Position numbers and translations under genes: made by a program. The notes under the pieces were generated by a model. It made no database searches and was not told where the DNA came from. It saw only the letters and a program-made list of their open reading frames with translations. Shown one piece after another: positions 24,450 through 30,959 of a DNA stretch of 64,000 nt (position 1 is its first letter; each line of letters opens with the position of its first letter). This DNA comes from Bacteroidia bacterium (lineage in GTDB: Bacteria > Bacteroidota > Bacteroidia > B-17B0 > Aurantibacillaceae): assembly GCA_018000995.1 (NCBI GenBank), contig JAGNIU010000006.1:1-64000 (forward strand), written 5' to 3'.

Positions 24450-25118
24450 ATGCCCTCAAAACAGGAGAAATTTGTTGATTTTAATAGTTTTACTAACTGT
24501 TTTACCTTGTATTTCGAAAATATACAAGCAGGTTTGCCCCTTAGTGGGAAATGGCATAAAGACTATTTTAAAAACGAAAACCCTATTGTTTTAGAATTGG
24601 GTTGCGGTAAAGGCGAATATAGTGTTGGTCTGGCCAAAAACAATCCCAACAAAAATTACATCGGGGTTGACATTAAAGGCAATCGCATTTGGACGGGTGC
24701 TAGTGAAGCTTTGAATGCTAAACTAAACAATGTTGCTTTTGTAAGAACGCGCATTGATTTTATTGACCACTGCTTTAGCGAAAATGAAGTAAGTGAAATC
24801 TGGATTACTTTCCCCGACCCTCAGCCCCAAAAAACACGCGCCAGAAAACGTTTAACCCACATGATGTTTATTAACCGCTACAAGAAATTTTTAAAACCGG
24901 GCGGCCTGGTACATTTAAAAACCGACAGCACCAGTTTTTACGAATACACTTTAGAAGTTATTGCCGAAAATAAATTTGAACTTCTTTTTCATACTAACGA
25001 CTTATATAATAATTGTCCCGCAGGAAGAGAAGAGTTGATAAACATAAAAACACATTACGAAAAACTGTTTACCGATAAAGGAGAGAAAATAAAATACTGT
25101 TGTTTTAAAATCAACTAA
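24450..25118 (+). CDS. trmB: tRNA (guanine-N7-)-methyltransferase
   Basis: Methylates G46 in the variable loop of tRNAs using S-adenosylmethionine. 222 residues. SAM-binding motif I is VLELGCGKGEYSVGL, followed by NYIGVDIKGNRI, and the family signature FPDPQPQKTRARKRLTH is intact. The upstream in-frame ATG at 24342 would overlap pyk by 41 bases and lie before the promoter element, so ATG 24450 is chosen. The small channel-like gene follows after one base, suggesting an operon. Confidence 0.95.
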   Translation: MPSKQEKFVDFNSFTNCFTLYFENIQAGLPLSGKWHKDYFKNENPIVLELGCGKGEYSVGLAKNNPNKNYIGVDIKGNRIWTGASEALNAKLNNVAFVRTRIDFIDHCFSENEVSEIWITFPDPQPQKTRARKRLTHMMFINRYKKFLKPGGLVHLKTDSTSFYEYTLEVIAENKFELLFHTNDLYNNCPAGREELINIKTHYEKLFTDKGEKIKYCCFKIN

Positions 25119-25119
25119 C

Positions 25120-25458
25120 ATGAGAAACTTAAAAGCATTACCCCATAAAAAACATTATTACAATTCTATACTAAGAAATGCATTTGTGGCTTTTGTTATA
25201 CTCTTACTTTCTCTTTTAATGGGAATGATTGGTTACAAGTATTTATTTAGTTTAAGTTGGGTAGATAGTCTTTTAAACGCGAGTATGATTTTAACGGGCA
25301 TGGGTCCTGTTGATGCTGCGCCAAGTGACGGCGCGAAAATTTTCGCATCCTTTTATGCTATTTACAGTGGCGTTGCTTTTTTAACTATTGTGGCCGTTGT
25401 GTTTGCTCCTGTGCTACATCGCTTTTTACACAAATTTCACTTGGATACAGAAGAATAA
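25120..25458 (+). CDS. Two-helix ion-channel-like membrane protein with an atypical pore motif
   Basis: A 112-residue protein with the 2TM/P layout of K+ channels: helix 1 at about 19-40, a short pore-helix-like segment (47-58, WVDSLLNASMIL), then TGMGPVDAAPSDGAKIF and helix 2 at about 72-98. In ion channels this place reads TVGYGD followed by P-x-x-x-x-G-x-x-F/I. Here the filter position is TGMGP (59-63), so K+ selectivity by the known filter is not expected. It starts one base after trmB and is followed after 11 bases by a DUF1801 gene. The function is unknown. Confidence 0.65.
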   Translation: MRNLKALPHKKHYYNSILRNAFVAFVILLLSLLMGMIGYKYLFSLSWVDSLLNASMILTGMGPVDAAPSDGAKIFASFYAIYSGVAFLTIVAVVFAPVLHRFLHKFHLDTEE

Positions 25459-25469
25459 ATTTTCAGTGA

Positions 25470-25811
25470 ATGCTTAATCCGTTAGAAAACTATTTTTTAA
25501 AACAAACCGAACCGCAACAGAGTTGCATGTTGTTTTTACGAAAATGGTTTATTGAACAAGGCCTCGACGAACAATTCAAATACATGACTGCCATGTATTA
25601 TTTTAAAGGAAAGCCATTTTGTTATTTGAGTTATTCTACAAAATCAAATAAATTGTATGTAGGATTTATAAAAGGCCATTTAATGAAACATCCAAAATTA
25701 GAGCAAGAAGGCCGTAAGCAAATAAAAGTGATTTACTTATATCCTGAGAAGGATTTGCCCATCAAAACGCTTACTGAAATTGTGAAAGCGGCGAAGAAGC
25801 TCTACAAATAA
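25470..25811 (+). CDS. DUF1801 / YdhG-like protein
   Basis: A 113-residue cytoplasmic protein of the DUF1801 (YdhG/frataxin-like) type, with the pattern MTAMYYFKGKPFCYLSYS, KLYVGFIKGHLMKHP and IKVIYLYPEKDLP. The family has no firmly established biochemical role. No signal peptide or membrane helix. It follows the channel-like gene by 11 bases and probably ends the trmB transcript. Confidence 0.75.
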   Translation: MLNPLENYFLKQTEPQQSCMLFLRKWFIEQGLDEQFKYMTAMYYFKGKPFCYLSYSTKSNKLYVGFIKGHLMKHPKLEQEGRKQIKVIYLYPEKDLPIKTLTEIVKAAKKLYK

Positions 25812-25829
25812 TCAGCATCCACATTTTTG

Positions 25830-25902
25830 CCACTAAAACTCTAAAACACAAAAATTACACCAAATGTTTAGTGGGATTTTGTGGCTTTGTGATTTCGTGG
25901 CT
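25830..25902. repeat. Inverted-repeat element, GCCAC...GTGGC family, copy 1
   Basis: Imperfect inverted repeat whose ends are GCCACTAAAAC and TGATTTCGTGGC, with A-rich hexamer-like units (CTAAAACACAAAAA) in one arm and the complementary TTTTGTGGCTTTGTG in the other. A second copy lies at 27870-27953. It sits between convergent genes. Confidence 0.65.
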
Positions 25903-25936
25903 ATTAACAACGAAAATTCAGAAGTATAAAAAGAAA

Positions 25937-26998
25937 CTAAGCCTTCCTCCCATTACTCATTGCTACCATATTAGCAATTCTGTAAAGTAAACGAGCTGCA
26001 ACATTCTCATTCCAATCGCTTCCTTTACCTGGAGTAACTTCATTAATATCAAAAGCAATAAATTGCTTGCCTGATTTTACGATTTTCTCTAGTAAGAATA
26101 AAATTTGTTCAACCTCAAAACCACCGGCTACAGGAGTTCCTGTATTCGGACATAATTTTGGATCTAATCCGTCGATATCAAAACTTAAATAAATTTTTTG
26201 TGGTAATTCGTTGACGATGCGGTTACAAATTCTATCCCAAGAATCACCATTGTACATCGTATGTTTTATGTCACGGTCGAAAAATGTTTTTACTCTGCCT
26301 TTAGAACCGTTGATGATATCTAATTCTTCCTGACAATAATCTCTAATTCCCACTTGAACTAACTTCTCAACTTCTTTTATTTTTAAAGCATTGTACATAA
26401 TAGAAGCATGTGAAAATTCAAAACCTTCGTATGCAATTCGTAAATCTGCATGGGCATCAATTTGCAATACACAAAACTTTCCGAACTTCTCCGCTAAAGC
26501 TTGCATCATACCTAATGGTGTAGAGTGATCACCGCCAATTAAACCAACAATTTTATTTTGATTTAAATAATATTCAACGCGCTCCTTAACTGTTTTGTTC
26601 ATCCACAAACAACCTTCATGAATTTCCTTTATTGATTTCTGATGAACTTTATTTTTACTGACATCTTTTCCTGCAGCCATTGCATCAATTAAAGCTTCAG
26701 CTTTTTTGCGCAATACTGTACTCTTGCTACGGATTGTTTTATTCTCTTTATCCATACCAATTCCCATTTGCCAGGCGTCTTTAACTAATGGGTCATACAA
26801 ATCCACTTGATAAGATGCTTCGTGAATGGCTTTCGGTCCGTTAGCAGTTCCGCCTCCGTAACTAACAGTTACTTCCCAAGGCACAGGAATTAAAACAGTT
26901 TCACATTCTTCTAAACTAAAAGGTAAACCAAACATCCCGGCTGTTGTATCGCCGATTCCGTTGATGTCGAAATTTTTAATCTTTTCTTTCTTTGTCAT
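25937..26998 (-). CDS. Agmatinase/arginase (ureohydrolase) family enzyme
   Basis: A 353-residue ureohydrolase. The Mn-binding motifs are all present: IGGDHSTPLG, QIDAHADLR and SFDIDGLDP. The enzyme hydrolyses a guanidino group to release urea (or formamide in formiminoglutamase). The length is above that of SpeB (about 305) and there is an N-terminal extension that carries NFDINGIGDTTAGMFGLPF, a form common in Bacteroidota. The choice among agmatinase, arginase and formimidoylglutamase cannot be made from motifs. ATG start. No polyamine genes are adjacent. Confidence 0.88.
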   Translation of the reverse strand: MTKKEKIKNFDINGIGDTTAGMFGLPFSLEECETVLIPVPWEVTVSYGGGTANGPKAIHEASYQVDLYDPLVKDAWQMGIGMDKENKTIRSKSTVLRKKAEALIDAMAAGKDVSKNKVHQKSIKEIHEGCLWMNKTVKERVEYYLNQNKIVGLIGGDHSTPLGMMQALAEKFGKFCVLQIDAHADLRIAYEGFEFSHASIMYNALKIKEVEKLVQVGIRDYCQEELDIINGSKGRVKTFFDRDIKHTMYNGDSWDRICNRIVNELPQKIYLSFDIDGLDPKLCPNTGTPVAGGFEVEQILFLLEKIVKSGKQFIAFDINEVTPGKGSDWNENVAARLLYRIANMVAMSNGRKA

Positions 26999-27050
26999 AA
27001 ATTTCTTTTGTTTAATTGTGTCATCCTACTTACAATTCGACTACAATTCT

Positions 27051-27135
27051 GGAACGCTGATAACGCTGATTTCTATGATTGATTATGATTTACGCAATCT
27101 GTGAAAATCATAATCATCTGTGTCATCTGCGTTCT
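27051..27135. repeat. Inverted-repeat element, ATCTGCG family, copy A
   Basis: Outer arms GGAACGCTGATAACGCTGAT (27051-27070) and its near complement ending in CATCTGCGTTCT (27124-27135), inner arms GATTATGATTT/AAAATCATAATC. It fills the space after the pdxH stop. Copies B (29471-29547) and C (30871-30948) are in the same 4 kb. Confidence 0.7.
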
Positions 27136-27136
27136 A

Positions 27137-27787
27137 TCAAGGCGCCAATCGTTTAATAATCCAGTTCTCTTTTTCTAATGTGTACGAAATTCTATCATGC
27201 AAACGGCTTTTTCGTCCTTGCCAGAATTCGTAATAATTTGCTTTTAAAACCCAGCCTCCCCAAAAAGGTGGACGCGTAATTTCTTTTCCTTCAAATTTCT
27301 TTCTAATATTTTCTACTGCTTCTTCTAATTCATCTCTGTTCTTTAAAACTCCACTTTGGTTAGAAGCCCACGAACCAATTTTAGAATCGGTTGGTCGGTT
27401 ATTAAAATAATTATCGCTGTAAGAAGCATCGCATTTTTGAACGGTTCCTTCAATACGAATTTGTCTTTCTAAATCAGGCCAGAAAAAATTTAAGCTCACA
27501 TTTGGATTCGCATCCATCTGCATTGCTTTTCTTGAATTGTAATTTCCGTAGATCCAGAATTGGTTATTTTCAAACTCACGTAAATAAACAATACGCGAAC
27601 TTGGTTTTCCTTCTGAAGAAACTGTACTTAAAGTAACAGCCTGCACTTCCGGAATTTTTGCTTCAACAGCCTGACCTAACCATAGTTCGAATTGCTCGAA
27701 CGGATTCGTTTTTACAGCCGCATCTGTTAAGGTTCCTTTAATAAAATCTTCTCTCAATTTTTTTATTTCGTCGCGTAAAGCTCCCAT
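27137..27787 (-). CDS. pdxH: Pyridoxamine 5'-phosphate oxidase
   Basis: FMN-dependent oxidation of pyridoxine or pyridoxamine 5'-phosphate to pyridoxal 5'-phosphate. 216 residues, the usual length. Family segments are clear: NPFEQFELWLGQAVEA, PSSRIVYLREF, YGNYNSRKAMQM, VSLNFFWPDLERQIRIEG, and the C-terminal signature YYEFWQGRKSRLHDRI ending in WIIKRLAP. A -7 promoter element lies upstream (27801-27808). Confidence 0.97.
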   Translation of the reverse strand: MGALRDEIKKLREDFIKGTLTDAAVKTNPFEQFELWLGQAVEAKIPEVQAVTLSTVSSEGKPSSRIVYLREFENNQFWIYGNYNSRKAMQMDANPNVSLNFFWPDLERQIRIEGTVQKCDASYSDNYFNNRPTDSKIGSWASNQSGVLKNRDELEEAVENIRKKFEGKEITRPPFWGGWVLKANYYEFWQGRKSRLHDRISYTLEKENWIIKRLAP

Positions 27788-27800
27788 AAAATTGTTTTGT

Positions 27801-27808
27801 CAAATGTA
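27801..27808 (-). promoter_or_regulatory. Bacteroidota -7 promoter element upstream of pdxH
   Basis: On the minus strand TACATTTG matches TAnnTTTG and ends 13 bases before the pdxH ATG. No -33 element is clear. Confidence 0.45.
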
Positions 27809-27869
27809 CAATTATTGCATGAATTTAATTACTAAAATTGCATGATTCTTATTGGTGTTTCAACAATTA

Positions 27870-27953
27870 GCCACGAAAACACTAAAGCTCTAAATCCCAC
27901 CAAACTGTGTTTGTTATTTTTTGTGGGACTTTGTGTTTTGGTGATTTTGTGGC
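27870..27953. repeat. Inverted-repeat element, GCCAC...GTGGC family, copy 2
   Basis: Left arm GCCACGAAAACACTAAAGC (27870-27888) continuing to TCCCAC, right arm starting GTGGGACTTTGTG and ending GATTTTGTGGC (27953). The arms pair with scattered mismatches. It lies in the leader of algH, 23 bases before its ATG, and creates a spurious upstream extension of that frame. Confidence 0.65.
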
Positions 27954-27976
27954 GCATTTTTATTAATTTAGCCCAT

Positions 27977-28516
27977 ATGCAAGGCGATTTTTTAATAGCA
28001 CACCCGATGTTACAAGACGGGTATTTTAAACGGGCGGTTATTTATTTAACGGAGGATAATGATGAAGGCTCGTTGGGATTTGTCTTGAATTTCAAAACAG
28101 AATACATGCTCCGAGATTTATTTCCTCATATTAAAAATGGTAATTTCCCAATTTTTGAAGGCGGGCCTGTTTCAAAAGACCAATTGTATTACGTGCATAA
28201 TTTAGGAAAGAACTTAAGTGAAAGCATTCAAATAAAAGATGATTTATGGTGGGGTGGCGATTTTTTTGAATTAGCGCACATGATTGATCACGGAAAAGTA
28301 AAAACCCACAACGTGAAATTCTTTATGGGTTATTCGGGCTGGACAGCGGGACAATTAAAAGATGAGCTCATTCAAAAAGCTTGGTTCAGCAATGACTCTG
28401 AACCGGCATTAGTTTTGCAAGGCGACCCCAAAGCCATGTGGGGTGATGAGTTGGAAAAAATAAAAGAATCTTACAAAGTGTTTTCCAATATTGGTTTTGA
28501 TCCGAATCTTAACTAA
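27977..28516 (+). CDS. algH: YqgE/AlgH family protein (DUF179)
   Basis: A 179-residue cytoplasmic protein of the AlgH family, recognised by GDFLIAHPMLQDGYFKRAV, DNDEGSLGFVLNF, IFEGGPVSKDQLYYVH, and FFMGYSGWTAGQLKDEL. The family has a conserved fold but no settled biochemical function. The frame is open further upstream to 27842, but that extension is encoded by the 27870-27953 repeat and reads as a spurious hydrophobic peptide. ATG 27977 gives the normal N-terminus. The nuclease gene follows 37 bases downstream. Confidence 0.92.
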   Translation: MQGDFLIAHPMLQDGYFKRAVIYLTEDNDEGSLGFVLNFKTEYMLRDLFPHIKNGNFPIFEGGPVSKDQLYYVHNLGKNLSESIQIKDDLWWGGDFFELAHMIDHGKVKTHNVKFFMGYSGWTAGQLKDELIQKAWFSNDSEPALVLQGDPKAMWGDELEKIKESYKVFSNIGFDPNLN

Positions 28517-28517
28517 T

Positions 28518-28545
28518 GTTTCTCACAAAGACGCTAAGGCGCAAA
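28518..28545 (+). repeat. Dispersed repeat CTCACAAAGACGCTAAGGCG, copy 1
   Basis: 28 bases recurring at 32364-32392 with a few changes, and partly at about 60873-60885. Here it fills the gap between algH and the nuclease gene. Confidence 0.6.
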
Positions 28546-28553
28546 ATAAAATT

Positions 28554-29471
28554 ATGAGGAAATTAGTTTTAGGATTTTTATTTTTCTCTTGTGTTTCATT
28601 TTCACAAACGTATTCTCTCAACAAAGTTACTGCAACAAACACCAATGAAATTTCCTTTGTAAAGCACGCCTTTTACGAAATTGGTTTCAATACCAAATAC
28701 AAATTACCGGCTTGGACTTTTTACTCGTTAACTAAAGAACATTTAGCATTAGCAAATTTAGAACGAAAAGGCTCGTTTGTGAAAGATCCGTTATTGAATT
28801 CTCCTCAGGCAAAAAGTAATGATTACTCAGCTTCAGGTTTTGATAAAGGACATTTAGTTCCTTGTGAAGACATGTCGTTTAGCGAACAAGCCATGCAAGA
28901 AACATTTTATTACAGCAACTGCGCCCCACAAACTACAGAGTTAAATCGTGGCGAATGGAAAATGTTAGAAGAGCTCGGCAGAAGCTGGGGAAAAGAATAC
29001 GGAGAAGTAATTATTATTAGTGGTCCCGTTTTTGAAATTAATTTACCAAAGTTGGGAGAAGTCCCCGAAAAAAACGGGGCAAGTAAAATTCCCATTCCCA
29101 ATTTATTTTACAAAATAATTATTCGTCATCAAGACCAAACTTACAAATCGATAAGTTTTATTTTACCGAATGTAACAACACCAATTAATGGTTTGCAGAA
29201 TTACATTTGTAATGTGGATTCGGTTGAGAAACTAACGGGCTTAGATTTTTTTAGTGATTTACCTGATAACCTGGAAGAGCAATTTGAATCTGTTTCCAAT
29301 ACAAAAGATTGGAATTTCGAATATCATCATCACAATACAAAAACAGAAAGCGATACGATTGTAAAAACAAAAACCGTTTCAGTTCAATGCTCCTCAAAAA
29401 CTAAAAAAGGGAAACGTTGTAAGAAAATGACCGCGAATCTTAGTGGCTCTTGCGAAATTCATCAAAAATAA
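28554..29471 (+). CDS. Secreted DNA/RNA non-specific endonuclease (NUC1 type) with Cys/His tail
   Basis: A 305-residue protein with a signal peptide (MRKLVLGFLFFSCVSFSQ). The nuclease signature D-K-G-H-L-V-P contains the general base His100, and the Mg-ligand Asn122 is in YYSNCAPQTTELNRGEWKML. These are the conserved parts of the Serratia nuclease/EndoG family. The last 30 residues (from VQCSSKTKKGKRCKK to SGSCEIHQK) form a C-x7-C-x11-C-x2-H motif, likely a small zinc-binding module also found in other secreted Bacteroidota nucleases. Role: extracellular or periplasmic nucleic-acid degradation. ATG 28554 is chosen since it starts the signal peptide; an earlier ATG at 28491 overlaps algH and the repeat. 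Confidence 0.92.
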   Translation: MRKLVLGFLFFSCVSFSQTYSLNKVTATNTNEISFVKHAFYEIGFNTKYKLPAWTFYSLTKEHLALANLERKGSFVKDPLLNSPQAKSNDYSASGFDKGHLVPCEDMSFSEQAMQETFYYSNCAPQTTELNRGEWKMLEELGRSWGKEYGEVIIISGPVFEINLPKLGEVPEKNGASKIPIPNLFYKIIIRHQDQTYKSISFILPNVTTPINGLQNYICNVDSVEKLTGLDFFSDLPDNLEEQFESVSNTKDWNFEYHHHNTKTESDTIVKTKTVSVQCSSKTKKGKRCKKMTANLSGSCEIHQK

Positions 29472-29547
29472 TCTGCGAAGATCTGTGTCATCTGCGGGAA
29501 ATTATTTGCAGGAGGGTTGCCCGCAGATAACGCGGATTAACGCAGAT
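29471..29547. repeat. Inverted-repeat element, ATCTGCG family, copy B
   Basis: Arms 29471-29498 (ATCTGCGAAGATCTGTGTCA onward to CTGCGGG) and 29520-29547 (CCCGCAGATAACGCGGATTA onward to GCAGAT) pair with few mismatches. It starts at the nuclease stop codon and lies between convergent genes. Confidence 0.75.
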
Positions 29548-29564
29548 AGTAGATAAATAAACTT

Positions 29565-30032
29565 CTAATTAGCCTGAGTAAAACTCTTCGAAGAAAACAA
29601 AGCACCGTTCTCATCCCATTGAATCCACGTACCAACTTTCTCGCCGTTCTTGTAATTCATTTCGAAACGTTTTTTCCCGTTATCGTCCCAAGCAATCCAG
29701 GTGCCATCTTTTTTTCCTGCATTGTAAAACGCAAGTCCAACCATAACACCGGCTTCGTTATAGGTAATCCACTTTCCGGTTTTCAATCCGTTTTCGTGAG
29801 TGCCCGTTCGCATTAATTGTCCGGTTTCGAAAAAATATTTGGCATCGCCATGTAACTGGCCATTTTTAATTTGTACGATGGCGGTTTTAATTCCGCTTTC
29901 ATTTAATTCTAATTCGCCGGTATATAAAACACCGTTAGAATTTGCATACAAACCATTTTCATTTTGTTTCACCTGCGAGATAGCGAATTGCGCTATGACG
30001 AAAAAAAGCAGGAATATTATCGATCTTTTCAT
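29565..30032 (-). CDS. Secreted MORN-repeat-like protein
   Basis: A 155-residue protein with a signal peptide (MKRSIIFLLFFVIAQFAISQ) and four or five short repeats of the type ENGLKTGKWITYNEAGVM, NAGKKDGTWIAWDDNGKK, and NGEKVGTWIQWDENGAL. These are MORN-variant units (often annotated YwqK family antitoxin). No toxin gene is adjacent, so I do not call it an antitoxin. It has an unusually strong Shine-Dalgarno sequence for this phylum (30036-30043). Confidence 0.8.
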   Translation of the reverse strand: MKRSIIFLLFFVIAQFAISQVKQNENGLYANSNGVLYTGELELNESGIKTAIVQIKNGQLHGDAKYFFETGQLMRTGTHENGLKTGKWITYNEAGVMVGLAFYNAGKKDGTWIAWDDNGKKRFEMNYKNGEKVGTWIQWDENGALFSSKSFTQAN

Positions 30033-30035
30033 GTG

Positions 30036-30043
30036 ACCTCCTT
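30036..30043 (-). promoter_or_regulatory. Unusually strong Shine-Dalgarno sequence before the MORN-like gene
   Basis: AAGGAGGT on the minus strand, ending 3 bases before the ATG at 30032. Almost no other gene in the window has such a site, in line with the weak use of Shine-Dalgarno pairing in Bacteroidota. Confidence 0.6.
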
Positions 30044-30196
30044 CCTTATATTATTACGTATGAGAATGTAAATGGTTAGGGAACAGAGTTAGTAATGAGT
30101 GAGCATTAAGTGTTAAATTATGCTGGTTTTTTCTTGTCTCTGTATAACACTGTATTTCAATGGTTTAATCTTGTTTTTAAAAGCTTAAATTTGTGC

Positions 30197-30871
30197 ATGC
30201 GAATTGATATAATAACCGTTCTGCCTGAGTTAATAAAAAGTCCTTTTGAGCATTCTATTTTAAAGCGTGCTTATGATAAAGGATTGGTGGAAGTGAATTT
30301 AATTGATTTACGCGAATACGGCGTGGGCAAACACCGACAAGTTGATGATTACGCTTTTGGCGGAGGGGCGGGAATGGTTATGATGATCGAACCTATTGCC
30401 AATTGTATTAACGAGTTAAAAAGTAAACGCACCTACGACGATATTATTTACATGACTCCTGACGGAGAAACATTGAATCAAAAAATTTGTAATCAATTAT
30501 CTCTTCAAAAAAATTTAATGGTGTTGTGCGGACATTATAAAGGTGTTGATCAACGTTTACGCGACCACTTTATTACACGCGAAATTTCTATTGGTGATTA
30601 TGTTTTATCGGGTGGGGAAATTGCTGCTGCTGCGATGTGTGATGCGGTTATACGATTAATTCCCGGTGTATTGAATGATGAAACTTCTGCGCTTACGGAT
30701 TCTTTCCAAGATAATTTATTAGCGCCTCCCGTTTATACTCGTCCTGCCGAATATAATGGCTGGGGCATTCCTGAAGTTCTATTAAGCGGACATTTACAGA
30801 ACATTGAAAAATGGCGTTACGATCAATCTGTTGAACGTACTAAAAAAAGAAGGCCCGATCTTTTAAAATAG
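30197..30871 (+). CDS. trmD: tRNA (guanine-N1-)-methyltransferase
   Basis: Methylates G37 next to the anticodon, preventing frameshifts; a SPOUT-fold knotted enzyme. 224 residues from ATG 30197: [53 protein letters not shown], and the knot [15 protein letters not shown] are all present. The frame is open back to an ATG at 30110, but that extension has no similarity to TrmD. A TAnnTTTG match (30186-30193) lies only 3 bases before the ATG; if real it would imply a nearly leaderless transcript, which I rate as doubtful. rpsP, rimM and rplS, often clustered with trmD, are not present. Confidence 0.96.
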   Translation: MRIDIITVLPELIKSPFEHSILKRAYDKGLVEVNLIDLREYGVGKHRQVDDYAFGGGAGMVMMIEPIANCINELKSKRTYDDIIYMTPDGETLNQKICNQLSLQKNLMVLCGHYKGVDQRLRDHFITREISIGDYVLSGGEIAAAAMCDAVIRLIPGVLNDETSALTDSFQDNLLAPPVYTRPAEYNGWGIPEVLLSGHLQNIEKWRYDQSVERTKKRRPDLLK

Positions 30872-30948
30872 AACGCAGATAACTCTGATTTTTATGATTA
30901 GCGCTGAAAATCCTAATTTATCATATTTATCTGCGTCATCAGCGTTCC
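30871..30948. repeat. Inverted-repeat element, ATCTGCG family, copy C
   Basis: Arms GAACGCAGATAACTCTGAT (30871-30889) and ATCTGCGTCATCAGCGTTC (about 30929-30947) are near-complementary. It starts inside the trmD stop codon and lies between convergent genes. Confidence 0.7.
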
Positions 30949-30959
30949 ATCGTTGCGGC

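Noticed and set aside
27842-27976. Extended N-terminus of algH with a membrane helix
   Set aside because: The extension is encoded by the inverted repeat 27870-27953 and the family starts at MQGDFLIAHPM.
29565-30032. Toxin-antitoxin system (YwqK family annotation)
   Set aside because: The protein has a signal peptide and MORN-like repeats and no toxin gene is adjacent.
30110-30196. N-terminal extension of TrmD
   Set aside because: The extra residues are hydrophobic and unlike any TrmD start; ATG 30197 gives the normal N-terminus.
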